Made by a program: the position numbers and the translations under genes. Shown here one piece after another: positions 53,318-62,037 of a stretch of DNA of 64,000 nt (positions within the stretch are counted from its first letter, which is position 1; each line of letters begins with the position of its first letter). The notes under the pieces were generated by a model that was given only the letters and a program-made list of their open reading frames with translations, was not told the DNA's origin and did not search any database. The DNA is from CAG-533 sp022779465 (GTDB lineage Bacteria; Bacillota_I; Bacilli_A; RF39; UBA660): contig JALFTB010000008.1 in assembly GCA_022779465.1 (NCBI GenBank), forward strand, positions 4,633 to 68,632. The letters run 5' to 3'.

Positions 53318-53727
53318 ATGAACGTTATCTTAAAATAAAATACTTCACATGGTAAACATTCAGACTATAACATCGGTGGTTTTAAAATAAAAAGATAATA
53401 TTATTGGTCAAATAATTCCAACTACAACATCATCTTATAAAAACGTTGTAAAAAAATTAAATAAACTATTAAAAGAATACAATAATATATCTACTCCAAC
53501 TATTGAAGATATTATTGATTTTCACTATAAATTTGAACTAATTCATCCTTTTTCAGATGGTAATGGCAGAGTAGGACATATAATTATGTTTAAAGGATGC
53601 TTAAAAAACAACATCATTCCCTTTATAATTTTGAACGAACATAAAAATTTTTACTTAAGAGGACTTAAAGAATATTCAAAAGATAATATGTGAAGAATTA
53701 TTTTTTGATAAATTAAAAAGGATTTAG
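53318..53727 (+). pseudogene. Decayed Fic-family gene
   Basis: An AAAGGAG site and ATG start a gene broken by an early in-frame UAA (after MNVILK), a frameshift in an A-rich run near 53390, and another near 53690. Joining frames gives a Fic-like protein: NIGGFKIKDNIIGQI, an LNKLLKEYNN helix, then the Fic motif HPFSDGNGRVGH (last Arg of HPFxxGNGRxxR replaced by His) and LKEYSKDN. A tail CEELFFDKLK is readable in the third frame. Intact Fic proteins AMPylate targets or act in toxin-antitoxin pairs. The gene is not functional as written. Confidence 0.82.
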
Positions 53728-53748
53728 AAACCATATCTAAATCCTTTT
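53716..53748. terminator. Bidirectional terminator between fic remnant and rnhC
   Basis: A 13-bp stem AAAAGGATTTAGA/TCTAAATCCTTTT with a seven-base loop. Both strands end in T-rich tails, so it can serve the convergent genes. Confidence 0.85.
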
Positions 53749-54691
53749 ATTTATTATTTAATATTTCTTTAATCTTATCAGTATTCTTAAAATTTAACTT
53801 AGCAATCTCACTTAAAATGCCTTCACCATATCTTTGAACCAACATCGCACCTTGCTTATCTACATCTAAACCAGCACCTTTTTTTAAGAATATATTATAC
53901 TTTTCTTCAATCTTTTGCATTTCCCTTAAAAATACATATCTACATATAATTGAAGAAGCCGCAACACTTAAACATTTATCTTCAGCTTTGGTTGTAAAAG
54001 TAATCTTTGTAAACTTTTCCTTAGCACCATAAATATATTGAAAATAATTTCTTGGATAACAAAATTGATCTACAACAACGTATTTATAATCATAACCTTT
54101 CTTAACCATTTCACATAAAACCTTATTATGTAAAACAGCTTTAATTTGATTCATATTAGTAGGTCTTTGATTATAAGTTTTATTATCTAGTATAAAAGTA
54201 CTATGAGGAATTTTTTTAATAAGAGTAGGACCAATCTCTAAAATCTTTTGATCAGTTAATTTTTTAGAATCTTTAACTCCTAATTCATACATCAAACTCA
54301 TATGTTCTTTATCTACATAAGAAGCCGTAACAACAACTGGACCAAAATAATCACCAGTACCAACCTCATCAGAGCCAATCGTAGCCACATTAATAAATCT
54401 TAAATCCTTAGCATCTTCTTTTTTCTCAGCTTTTTTATCTTCTTTTTGTTTTATCTCTGCATCAATATCTCTGTTATTAAAAGATTTCTCCATATCTTTC
54501 CAAATATTAGCATCAATATCCGCATTATTACCCTGAAAAACAACCTTACCAGATTCATATAAAGTAATATTAGTATCAGCATCATCAGCTTGAAATACAG
54601 CATAAGGAGGAGTTTTACTTCTTCTTTTATCTTGATAAAACTCAATCATTTTTTCTTTAATATTGTCACTAACACTAAATACTATAGTCAT
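53747..54691 (-). CDS. rnhC: Ribonuclease HIII
   Basis: A 314-residue RNase HIII. An N-terminal TBP-like substrate domain (about 1-85) and a charged linker precede the catalytic domain, which starts IGSDEVGTGDYFGP (Asp108, Glu109). This is the DEGTGD form that marks HIII, with KDSKKLTD and later acidic residues. It cuts RNA in RNA-DNA hybrids. It is divergent from cvpA, and the rnhC-cvpA-trx neighbourhood is also that of Bacillus. GGTGAT precedes the ATG. Confidence 0.96.
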   Translation of the reverse strand: MTIVFSVSDNIKEKMIEFYQDKRRSKTPPYAVFQADDADTNITLYESGKVVFQGNNADIDANIWKDMEKSFNNRDIDAEIKQKEDKKAEKKEDAKDLRFINVATIGSDEVGTGDYFGPVVVTASYVDKEHMSLMYELGVKDSKKLTDQKILEIGPTLIKKIPHSTFILDNKTYNQRPTNMNQIKAVLHNKVLCEMVKKGYDYKYVVVDQFCYPRNYFQYIYGAKEKFTKITFTTKAEDKCLSVAASSIICRYVFLREMQKIEEKYNIFLKKGAGLDVDKQGAMLVQRYGEGILSEIAKLNFKNTDKIKEILNNK

Positions 54692-54782
54692 AATATCACC
54701 ATAAACATCATAACATAATTTGATAAATAAATCTTTATTTTTTTATCTTTCTATAATATAATTAGTAAAGGATGTGTTATAT

Positions 54783-55496
54783 ATGAATATATTAGATTAT
54801 TTAATTATTGCTATTTTAATTATCAGCTTATTAGTAGGATTTAAAAAAGGAGTACTTAACTGTTTAGTAACATTTATTGGAACACTTGCAGTAATAGTCT
54901 TAGCCTTTTATCTAAAGAATCCTGTCTCAATATTCTTATACAATAACTTACCATTCTTTGATTTAAGTGGTAATTATAGTGGTATAAGTGTCTATAATAT
55001 TTTAATATATGAAGGCTTAAGTTACATTTTAACTTTATTTATATTATCTATTATAGCGGGCATTATAATAAAGATAACTGGTGTCTTTAACAAATTAGTT
55101 AATGCAACCATTATTTTAGGTATTCCAAGCAAAATATTAGGAGCTATCTGTGGTTTCATTGAAGGATATATTTTAATGTTCTTAGTAGTATTCTTATTAA
55201 GCATAATTGTTCCTTCGTCATCACTATATAATAATAGTAAATATGCTGATACCTTAATGACTAAAACCCCAGTATTATCAAATGTTATTTCTAAACCATA
55301 TAAAGCCTTTACCGAAATCTATGAAATAACTAAAAAATATGCAACTTCAAAAGATAAAACCGCTGCTAATTTAGAAGCCTTAAGTTCATTACTAAAATAT
55401 GAAATTATCTCAGCAGATAATGCTCAAAAATTAGTAGATAAAGGTAAAATAGATTTTGAAGGAGCTCAAGATATAATTAATATCTATCGTAAATAG
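54783..55496 (+). CDS. CvpA-family membrane protein
   Basis: About 237 residues from the ATG at 54783; a GTG at 54774 is only two bases from AAAGGA and is rejected. Four transmembrane helices lie in the first 150 residues, with the family start NILDYLIIAILIISLLVGFKKG. A cytoplasmic helical tail follows. CvpA proteins affect envelope or colicin-related phenotypes; the Bacillus relative YshB sits beside rnhC as here. trx follows after 11 bases. Confidence 0.88.
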   Translation: MNILDYLIIAILIISLLVGFKKGVLNCLVTFIGTLAVIVLAFYLKNPVSIFLYNNLPFFDLSGNYSGISVYNILIYEGLSYILTLFILSIIAGIIIKITGVFNKLVNATIILGIPSKILGAICGFIEGYILMFLVVFLLSIIVPSSSLYNNSKYADTLMTKTPVLSNVISKPYKAFTEIYEITKKYATSKDKTAANLEALSSLLKYEIISADNAQKLVDKGKIDFEGAQDIINIYRK

Positions 55497-55507
55497 AAAG
55501 GATTAAT

Positions 55508-55804
55508 ATGATTGAATATTTAAGTGGCCAAACCCTAGAAGAAGTTCTAACAGAAGGAATTACCTTAGTAGACTACTTTGCTAATTGGTGTGGGCCTTGT
55601 AAAATGATAGGTATGGAATTAGAAGAATTAACTAATACCCATATCATTAAAGTAGATGTTGATACTCACGAAGAACTAGCTAAAACTCATGGTGTCATGA
55701 GTATTCCAACTATTGAAATATATAAAAATAAAAAATTAGTTAAAACCATCATTGGTTATAAAACTAAAGATGAATTAGAGCAAATTATTAAAGATTTTAA
55801 ATAA
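55508..55804 (+). CDS. Thioredoxin-like protein
   Basis: A 98-residue thioredoxin fold with the classical active site WCGPCK (Cys28, Cys31) and the cis-proline region MSIPTIEIYKNKK. It reduces disulphides in the cytosol. It is slightly shorter than standard TrxA, with a divergent N-terminus, so it may be the main thioredoxin or a secondary one. It follows cvpA as trxA does in the Bacillus yshB region and ends in a terminator. Confidence 0.93.
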   Translation: MIEYLSGQTLEEVLTEGITLVDYFANWCGPCKMIGMELEELTNTHIIKVDVDTHEELAKTHGVMSIPTIEIYKNKKLVKTIIGYKTKDELEQIIKDFK

Positions 55805-55823
55805 CCTCAAATGGTTATTTTTT
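55799..55823 (+). terminator. Terminator after trx
   Basis: An 8-bp stem AAATAACC/GGTTATTT with a TCAAAT loop and T run. Confidence 0.87.
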
Positions 55824-55840
55824 CTTTCTTAAAATATTAC

Positions 55841-55869
55841 TTGCACTCATATTTAGCCCGTGGTATAAT
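55841..55869 (+). promoter_or_regulatory. Promoter of rpsU
   Basis: TTGCAC, a 17-base spacer and TATAAT with extended TG. GGGAGGG and the GTG start follow. Confidence 0.82.
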
Positions 55870-55898
55870 ACTAATAGCTTTGAAGGGAGGGAAAAACA

Positions 55899-56090
55899 GT
55901 GACTAAGGTAGAAGTTAGAGATGGTGACGTAGATAAGGCTTTAAAAAGATTTAAAGTTAAAGTTGCTAGAAGTGGTGTCCCTTCAGAATTAAAAAAACAT
56001 AAATTCGCTGAAAAACCAGGAGTTCGTAGAAGAAATGAACTTAAAGAAATGATCAAAAATTCACGTAAGAAAAAACGTAATAGAGACTAG
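55899..56090 (+). CDS. rpsU: 30S ribosomal protein S21
   Basis: A 63-residue, very basic protein with the S21 pattern TKVEVRDGDVDKALKRFKVKVARSGV and an RRRNELKEMIKNSRKKKR tail. A GTG start follows a strong GGGAGG site. yqeY follows after eight bases, the conserved Firmicutes rpsU-yqeY pair. Confidence 0.97.
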   Translation: MTKVEVRDGDVDKALKRFKVKVARSGVPSELKKHKFAEKPGVRRRNELKEMIKNSRKKKRNRD

Positions 56091-56098
56091 GTGATAAT

Positions 56099-56545
56099 GT
56101 GTTTGAACAAATAAACAAAGATTTAACTGAATCAATGAAAGCCAAAGATACTTTCAGAACATCAGTCTTAAGAATGCTTAAAAGTGCTATAATCTATGAA
56201 AAAACCAATGGAGAAAAACATGAATTAACTGATGAAGATATTTTATCTATCATTAAAAAACAAGTTAAAATACGTAAGTCTTCAGTGGAAGAATATATAA
56301 GTTATAATAGACAAGATTTAGCAGATTCACTTGAAAAAGAGATTGAATTACTAAATACATACTTACCAAAAGAATTATCTGAAGATGAAATCAATAAAAT
56401 TATTGATGAAGCAATCAAAGAAATTAATCCAGATGGTATGAAAGGTATGGGCCTTGTTATTAAAGCAGTCAAAGAAAAATGTGGAGTATCTGCTGACATG
56501 ACTTATGTAAGTAAAACAGTTAAAGAGAAATTATCAAATCTATAA
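56099..56545 (+). CDS. yqeY: YqeY/GatB-tail family protein
   Basis: A 148-residue YqeY with the family start QINKDLTESMKAKDTFRTSVLRMLKSAI and the GatB-YqeY helical C-terminus (GMKGMGLVIKAVKEKCGVSADMTYVSKTVKEKL). The fold resembles the tRNA-contacting tail of GatB; the cellular role is unclear. A GTG start with AGGTGA is used. It ends the rpsU operon at a terminator. Confidence 0.95.
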   Translation: MFEQINKDLTESMKAKDTFRTSVLRMLKSAIIYEKTNGEKHELTDEDILSIIKKQVKIRKSSVEEYISYNRQDLADSLEKEIELLNTYLPKELSEDEINKIIDEAIKEINPDGMKGMGLVIKAVKEKCGVSADMTYVSKTVKEKLSNL

Positions 56546-56570
56546 AATCATTCACACGAATGATTTTTTT
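56545..56570 (+). terminator. Terminator after yqeY
   Basis: A 9-bp stem AAATCATTC/GAATGATTT with an ACAC loop and T run. Confidence 0.92.
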
Positions 56571-56642
56571 CATGCCATAATTTAAATTTTCGTTTTCTGA
56601 ACTTTTTTTCATGCTTTAATCATATAATTAAATGGTGATCTA

Positions 56643-56876
56643 ATGCTTGATATAATAAAGAATGGTTTAAGAAATAATGATTATTATATATGCTTATATC
56701 CTAAACATATTTATATATATAATTATATTGAAATAATAACTTTTACTAATGAATTTATTATTATTTCTTTTAGTGATTTAAAATTAAAGATTAAAGGTAA
56801 ATCTATGCATATAAAAAAGATGGCTCATTTTGAATTATTAATTGAGGGTATAATTATAGGGGTAAATTATGAATAA
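56643..56876 (+). CDS. yqfC: YqfC/YabP-like sporulation protein
   Basis: A 77-residue beta-rich protein lacking membrane segments, with strands ICLYPKHIYIYNYIEIITF and ISFSDLKLKIKGKSMHIKKM typical of the YabP/YqfC family. It overlaps yqfD by eight bases. In spore-formers yqfC-yqfD is a conserved sigma-E pair, and the pair lies in the same yqeY-to-recO stretch as in Bacillus. Confidence 0.82.
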   Translation: MLDIIKNGLRNNDYYICLYPKHIYIYNYIEIITFTNEFIIISFSDLKLKIKGKSMHIKKMAHFELLIEGIIIGVNYE

Positions 56877-58005
56877 AACTATTAATATTAAAGTAGTAGG
56901 GTACCTAGATAGATTTATGAATAAATGCATTAAAAATAATATCTTTTTATTTAATATTAACTATATTAATGATGATACTGCTACTATGACGATATACTTA
57001 AATGATTATAAAACCATTAAGAAGCTTAATTATTATTCTAAGATTTCTATTACTGGTTATAACGGTTTAGATCGTTTAATTAATAATTTTAAATCTAATT
57101 TCTTTAAATATTTAATTGTCTTATTTTCTTTCATTTTAATGGATGTTTTAACGTCTTTTATTATTGATGTGAATATTATTCATGAAAATAAAAATATTCG
57201 TTCTTTGGTCTTAAAAGAACTAAATAATAAAGGTATTAAAAAGTATTCTTTAGCTTATTCTGATTCTAAACTTGAACAAATTAAAAAAGAAATAATTAAA
57301 GATAATCCCAATACTTTAGAATGGATTAATATTACTAGAAGTGGTATGAAATATATTGTAAGAATTGAAGAAAGAATTATTAAAGAAGATCAAAATGATA
57401 ATTCTTATCGTCATGTAGTTGCTACTAAAGAAGGTCAAATAACTAAAATATTATCATCTAAAGGAGAAATTTTAGTAAGACAAGGAGATTATGTAAAAAA
57501 AGGAGATATCTTAATTAGTGGTGCTATTAACTTATATGATGAAATTAAAGGTAATACAGCTGCTACTGGTACGGTTTATGCCAATGTTTGGTATGAAGCA
57601 ACTATTAAAATGCCTAAAAAAGAAACTATTACTAAACCAACCGGTAAAAAAAGATATAATCTAAATATTAATAATAAGATTTTACTTAAAAATAAATATC
57701 AGAATTTTAAACAAGAAAACATTAAAGAAATTAAGATTTTAGGTTTAAAATTTAAACTATATAAAGAAGTAGAATATAAAACTATTACTAAGATTCTTAC
57801 TAAAGAAGAAATAGATAAAAAGATTAAAAAACGTTTAAATGATGAGTTTATCATCAAATTAAATAATAAAGGCACAATTATTAGTCAAAAAGTTTTGCAG
57901 AAAGAAGAAAAAAATAGTACAATAGAATATAGAGTATTTGTAGTAACAAATGAAGTAATAAGTAATTACTCATATTATAGTGTAGGTGATGATAATGATT
58001 CCTAA
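56869..58005 (+). CDS. yqfD: Sporulation protein YqfD
   Basis: A 378-residue YqfD. An N-terminal cytosolic part (about 1-75) is followed by one transmembrane helix (about 80-100) and a large external domain with NPNTLEWINITRSGMKYIVRIEERI and a lipoyl-like turn GEILVRQGDYVKKGDILISGAI. It is needed for efficient sporulation in Bacillus and Clostridium. In Bacillus phoH follows; here a vanZ-like gene overlaps its 3' end by 11 bases. Confidence 0.93.
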   Translation: MNKTINIKVVGYLDRFMNKCIKNNIFLFNINYINDDTATMTIYLNDYKTIKKLNYYSKISITGYNGLDRLINNFKSNFFKYLIVLFSFILMDVLTSFIIDVNIIHENKNIRSLVLKELNNKGIKKYSLAYSDSKLEQIKKEIIKDNPNTLEWINITRSGMKYIVRIEERIIKEDQNDNSYRHVVATKEGQITKILSSKGEILVRQGDYVKKGDILISGAINLYDEIKGNTAATGTVYANVWYEATIKMPKKETITKPTGKKRYNLNINNKILLKNKYQNFKQENIKEIKILGLKFKLYKEVEYKTITKILTKEEIDKKIKKRLNDEFIIKLNNKGTIISQKVLQKEEKNSTIEYRVFVVTNEVISNYSYYSVGDDNDS

Positions 58006-58609
58006 AGCTGCAATTGATACTGTAATTAATTTATGGCCAATGATTGTCTTAATTACAGTTGTTCTAATATCTATTAGACTAGTATACTTAAAAACTAATC
58101 ATAAAAAGATATACTTTTATAAAGAGATAATGAATTTATTCTTTTTAATTTATATTTTATTACTCTTTGAATTAGTCACTACTACTGATATGCAATCTTA
58201 TGGTAATAATTTTATTCCTCTTAAAGAAATGTTTAGATATAATTTAAATAGTAAATTATTTTATCGTAATGTTGTTGGTAATATTGTCTTATTTATTCCT
58301 TTTGGTTACTTTATAAGTTATTATTGTAATGCTAAAAAGGGTAGATACAGTATCATAATTGCTTTTATTACTAGTTTAACTATTGAAACTATTCAAATGA
58401 ATATAGGTCGTAGTTTTGATATAGATGATATTATTCTTAATGTTATTGGTGGCTTTATAGGTTATTTATTTTATATAATATTTAATAAATTGTTTAGTAA
58501 AGCTAGCTTAAAACTTAAAAATGATTTATTATTAAATGTAATATGCTTAATTATTATTATAATTTTATGTATGATTATACTTAATTTATATGGAGTGGGG
58601 ATTTCATGA
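57995..58609 (+). CDS. VanZ-like membrane protein
   Basis: About 204 residues from the ATG at 57995, at proper distance from AGGTG; two start codons just upstream are too close to it. Five transmembrane helices and the VanZ motifs NFIPLKEMF, NVVGNIVLFIPFGYF and ETIQMNIGRSFDIDDIILNVIGG are present. VanZ confers low-level teicoplanin resistance in one context; most homologues are uncharacterised. It replaces phoH and yqfF of the Bacillus order. It overlaps ybeY by four bases. Confidence 0.9.
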   Translation: MIPKAAIDTVINLWPMIVLITVVLISIRLVYLKTNHKKIYFYKEIMNLFFLIYILLLFELVTTTDMQSYGNNFIPLKEMFRYNLNSKLFYRNVVGNIVLFIPFGYFISYYCNAKKGRYSIIIAFITSLTIETIQMNIGRSFDIDDIILNVIGGFIGYLFYIIFNKLFSKASLKLKNDLLLNVICLIIIIILCMIILNLYGVGIS

Positions 58610-59046
58610 GTGATTTTGAAGTTATTGATAAAGTAGATTATAAAGATTATGAATATTTATATGATTTATTAGAATTTGCCTTAGAAAAATTAAATATTGA
58701 AAATAGTACTTTTAGTGTTATTTTAACTGATGATGAAGAAGTTCATTATTTAAATAAAACTTATCGTAATATTGATAGAACAACGGATGTGTTAAGTTTT
58801 GCTTTAAATGATAATGGAGCTTTTCCAGGACCTGTAAATGTTTTAGGTGATATTTTTATAAGTATTCCTAAAATGAAAGAGCAAGCTATTGAATACTCTC
58901 ATAGTGAAAAAAGAGAGTTATCTTTCTTAGCTCTTCATGGTTTATTACATTTACTTGGTTATGATCACACTAAAGGGCCTAAAGAGGAAGAAGAAATGTT
59001 TGGTCTTCAAAAGGAGATATTAAATGAAAAAGGCATTATCGATTAA
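58606..59046 (+). CDS. ybeY: Endoribonuclease YbeY
   Basis: A 146-residue metalloprotein with the zinc motif HGLLHLLGYDH and the strand RNIDRTTDVLSFAL. It acts in 16S rRNA maturation and ribosome quality control. It is coupled by overlap to the vanZ-like gene before it and to dgkA after it (23 bases). This is the Bacillus yqfG-dgkA-cdd-era order. Confidence 0.97.
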   Translation: MSDFEVIDKVDYKDYEYLYDLLEFALEKLNIENSTFSVILTDDEEVHYLNKTYRNIDRTTDVLSFALNDNGAFPGPVNVLGDIFISIPKMKEQAIEYSHSEKRELSFLALHGLLHLLGYDHTKGPKEEEEMFGLQKEILNEKGIID

Positions 59047-59413
59047 AAGAATTATTAAATCATTTGGTTATGCTATTAATGGAGTTAAATGTGCGTATAA
59101 AGATGAACCTAACATGAAAATTCATGTTTTAGTTGCAACTATTGTTATTTTAGTCGCATTTATTTTAAAAGTATCAACTCATGAATGGCTTATTTTATTA
59201 TTATTAATTGGCTTAGTGATTGCTGCTGAAGTTTTAAATACATCCTTAGAAAACTTTGTCGATTTAGTAACTAAAAAGCAAGATCCCTTAGCTGGTAAAG
59301 TTAAAGATACTGCTGCTGGATTTGTTATGGTTTTAGCTATTTTATCAGCTATTGTTGGTTTAATAATATTTATTCCAAAATTTATTTTATTAATAGAAGG
59401 GAAATTATGGTAG
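59024..59413 (+). CDS. dgkA: Undecaprenol/diacylglycerol kinase
   Basis: A 129-residue integral membrane kinase with three transmembrane helices. The conserved EVLNTSLENFVDL motif follows helix two, and DPLAGKVKDTAAGFVMV leads into helix three. Firmicutes members phosphorylate undecaprenol for wall synthesis. A ribosome site AAGGAGAT lies inside ybeY. It overlaps the cdd start. Confidence 0.96.
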   Translation: MKKALSIKRIIKSFGYAINGVKCAYKDEPNMKIHVLVATIVILVAFILKVSTHEWLILLLLIGLVIAAEVLNTSLENFVDLVTKKQDPLAGKVKDTAAGFVMVLAILSAIVGLIIFIPKFILLIEGKLW

Positions 59414-59799
59414 AAAATTTAAAGAAATTAATTAAAAATTCTTATAGTCCAATTTCTCATTATGGAGTAGCCTGCATATTAGTATGTAAAAATGGTCAAG
59501 AATTCTTAGGTGTTAATATTGAAAATCCTTCAGGTAAAGCGGGAATGTGTGCCGAACAATCAGCAATATCTGCGGCAATTACTGAAGGTTATACCTCTAA
59601 AGATTTTAAAGAACTACACGTTATGGGAACTGGAAAAGAAATTTGCACACCATGTTTTTTATGTAGACAATTACTAGTTGAATTTTTTGATGCATCATGT
59701 GATGTAATTTGTTATAATAAAAAGGGAAATTCCAAAACTTATAAAGTTGAAGAGTTATGTCCTCATGCTTTTAAATTGGAGGAATCAGATGGTAAATGA
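59407..59799 (+). CDS. cdd: Cytidine deaminase
   Basis: A 130-residue tetrameric-type Cdd with a full zinc site: Cys48-Ala-Glu50 (MCAEQSA) and Cys83-x-x-Cys86 (PCFLCRQ), with Glu50 as proton shuttle. It converts cytidine or deoxycytidine to uridine or deoxyuridine in salvage. It lies between dgkA and era as in Bacillus but is followed by a second, altered copy that overlaps it by 11 bases. Confidence 0.96.
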   Translation: MVENLKKLIKNSYSPISHYGVACILVCKNGQEFLGVNIENPSGKAGMCAEQSAISAAITEGYTSKDFKELHVMGTGKEICTPCFLCRQLLVEFFDASCDVICYNKKGNSKTYKVEELCPHAFKLEESDGK

Positions 59800-60157
59800 A
59801 TTAGAAAGATTATTAAGTAATTCATATGCCCCATATGATAATATTTGCTTTAGTGCTATTGTAACAACCAAAGATAAAAAAGTATTTGGTGGTGTATCTG
59901 TTAAAAATGCTATATTTAGAGATACCATCTATGCTGAGCAAGTAGCCATATCTAGAGCTGTAACTTTAGGTTATCGCTATAAAGATTTTGATGCTTTATA
60001 TTTAATGGTCAGCACTAATGATTTAAATGATTTAAAATATATAAATAAAGATATGATTTTAGAGTTCTTTGAACCCGATCGTGAAATCTTCTTATATAAC
60101 ATTAAAAGAGAAGTAAGAGTTATTAAAGTAGGTAATTTAATTAATCATATCTATTAG
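59789..60157 (+). CDS. Zinc-less cytidine deaminase paralogue
   Basis: About 122 residues from the ATG at 59789 with a GGAGG site inside cdd. It aligns without gaps to the neighbouring Cdd from the first residue through the active-site region, yet every zinc ligand is replaced: Cys48 is Tyr, Cys83 is Lys and Cys86 is Asn, and the PCxxC motif is gone. Glu50 and the hydrophobic core remain. It cannot be a zinc deaminase. A pseudoenzyme partner or regulatory subunit of Cdd is inferred; neutral decay is less likely given an intact frame and good translation signals. Confidence 0.85.
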   Translation: MVNELERLLSNSYAPYDNICFSAIVTTKDKKVFGGVSVKNAIFRDTIYAEQVAISRAVTLGYRYKDFDALYLMVSTNDLNDLKYINKDMILEFFEPDREIFLYNIKREVRVIKVGNLINHIY

Positions 60158-60166
60158 GAGGTAATT

Positions 60167-61051
60167 ATGAAAAGTGGATTTGTAAGTATTATAGGTAGAC
60201 CTAATGTCGGTAAAAGTACGCTTTTAAATACCTTATTAGATACCCATATCGCTATTGTATCAAATGTTGCAGGTACTACCAGAAACGCTATTCAAGGTGT
60301 TTATAATGATGATGAAGCTCAAATAATATTTATAGATACACCAGGTATTCATAAACCTCAAGATAAATTAGGAAAATATTTAAATAAACAATCTTATGAA
60401 TCACTAGAAGATGTAGATGCCATATTATTTGTAGTAGATGCCACATCAATTCCAGGTAAAGGTGATAAGTTTATAATTGAAACTTTCAAGAACATTGAAA
60501 CTCCAGTAATTCTAGTATTAAATAAGATCGATAAATTAAATGATGAAGGAATCTTAAGAGCAATAAATGCTTATAAAGATTTATATAACTTCTCAGATAT
60601 TATCCCAATATCAGCCTTAAAAGATGATAATACTAAACGTTTAATTAAAATCTTAAAAGGTTATTTAACCGATGAAATAAAATATTATGATGATGGAACC
60701 TTTACTAATACATCACTTCAATTTATGTTAGGAGAATTTGTTAGAGAAAAAATCTTAAATCTAACTAATGAAGAAGTTCCACACTCAGTCACATGTGTCG
60801 CAACTCATCTTCAAGATAAAGGAAACATTATTGAAGTATATGTTGATATCATCATTGATCGTAATTCATTAAAGAAAATAATAATTGGCTCAGGAGGATC
60901 AATGCTTAAACAAATTGGTTCTTTAGCCCGTAAAGATATGGAAGATTTACTAGGTAAACAAGTTTACTTAGAATTATATGTTAAAACAATTAAAAACTGG
61001 AGAGATAAAGAAAGATATTTATCTGAATTAGGTTTTAAAGATTTTGAATAA
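60167..61051 (+). CDS. era: GTPase Era
   Basis: A 294-residue Era. The GTPase domain has GRPNVGKST, DTPGIHKP, and NKID, and the C-terminal KH domain has IIIGSGGSMLKQIGSLARKDMEDLLGKQVYLELYVK. It binds the 3' end of 16S rRNA during 30S assembly. It has a strong AGGAGG site. In Bacillus yqzL and recO follow; here one unknown gene is inserted first. Confidence 0.98.
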   Translation: MKSGFVSIIGRPNVGKSTLLNTLLDTHIAIVSNVAGTTRNAIQGVYNDDEAQIIFIDTPGIHKPQDKLGKYLNKQSYESLEDVDAILFVVDATSIPGKGDKFIIETFKNIETPVILVLNKIDKLNDEGILRAINAYKDLYNFSDIIPISALKDDNTKRLIKILKGYLTDEIKYYDDGTFTNTSLQFMLGEFVREKILNLTNEEVPHSVTCVATHLQDKGNIIEVYVDIIIDRNSLKKIIIGSGGSMLKQIGSLARKDMEDLLGKQVYLELYVKTIKNWRDKERYLSELGFKDFE

Positions 61052-61063
61052 AAAGGAGAAATT

Positions 61064-61984
61064 ATGCCAGTACAAAAATATACAATGGAAAAACAATTAG
61101 AAATTGGAAGAGAAGCTTACGAAGAATTAATTAGAACTAAATATGATTATAATACTCTAATATTTATATCAGAAAAATATGGTTATGCTGAAAGCAAGAT
61201 TAAAGAACTTATTAGACGTTATCGTAAAAAAGTAATTGATCCTAAACCAACTCAAGAACAAGAAGAGTTATTTATTAAATATCGTAATGAATTTACTAAA
61301 AGACAGGTATCAAAAAACGTTGAAAGATCTAAACAAGAAAGTGCTAACATTGAACATAAACCAAATACTGCTTATCAAATAATTGATGAATATTTAGATA
61401 GTGAAGATGTATTTCCATATTTCATTGCTTTAAAGTACTATAAAGCCCCTACTAATTTTCCAGCAGCATTACAAAAAATGAAAAATGGTAGTGAACAAGA
61501 TATTCTTTATTATAGTGCTTATCGTGCAGCTCTAGCTAAAAAGAAACAAGAATTTTGTGATATATTATTTGAGATAGTTGCCAAACTTAGAAATGGTCAT
61601 GATATAAATGGTAAACATATCAACTTTGAACCATATGATTTATATGAACAATATCATATTCCATTCGTCAAATTTAAAGCATACGTTGCATCATTATATT
61701 CAACTAGACTAAAAAATGAAGATCCACTAACTGTTGAAGAATATGGTTTACTTCAAAAATTTATTGTTAGATGTGAAATGAGTAAGAGCCATTTAACTGG
61801 AAATTTAGATAGAGTAGTAGCAACTAAATATCATTGCGATGGTCGTGAATCAACCCCAGATGAAATTCAACAAATACTTGAATATTTAAATGAAAAGAAA
61901 ATGCCTCTTAATAATGCTAACGTTAACACATGTTTTGAAAGAATGTGCCGTGGCTTACTAAGAAGACCAGAAAAAACAATTTAA
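61064..61984 (+). CDS. Unknown helical protein between era and yqzL
   Basis: A 306-residue protein I do not recognise. The first 60 residues could form a helix-turn-helix (YNTLIFISEKYGYAESKIKELIRRYRKK). The middle has paired aromatic and basic residues (YFIALKYYKAPTNFPAALQKMKNGSEQDILYYSAYRAAL), and the end includes CERM- and RGLLRR-like basic stretches. There is no membrane helix or signal. RNA or DNA binding is a guess from the charge. It lies 12 bases after era with AAAGGAG, so it belongs to the same operon. Confidence 0.8.
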   Translation: MPVQKYTMEKQLEIGREAYEELIRTKYDYNTLIFISEKYGYAESKIKELIRRYRKKVIDPKPTQEQEELFIKYRNEFTKRQVSKNVERSKQESANIEHKPNTAYQIIDEYLDSEDVFPYFIALKYYKAPTNFPAALQKMKNGSEQDILYYSAYRAALAKKKQEFCDILFEIVAKLRNGHDINGKHINFEPYDLYEQYHIPFVKFKAYVASLYSTRLKNEDPLTVEEYGLLQKFIVRCEMSKSHLTGNLDRVVATKYHCDGRESTPDEIQQILEYLNEKKMPLNNANVNTCFERMCRGLLRRPEKTI

Positions 61985-62037
61985 CTGAATAAAATAAAAA
62001 TAAATACCCCACTATATAAATAGAAAGGGTATTTATT

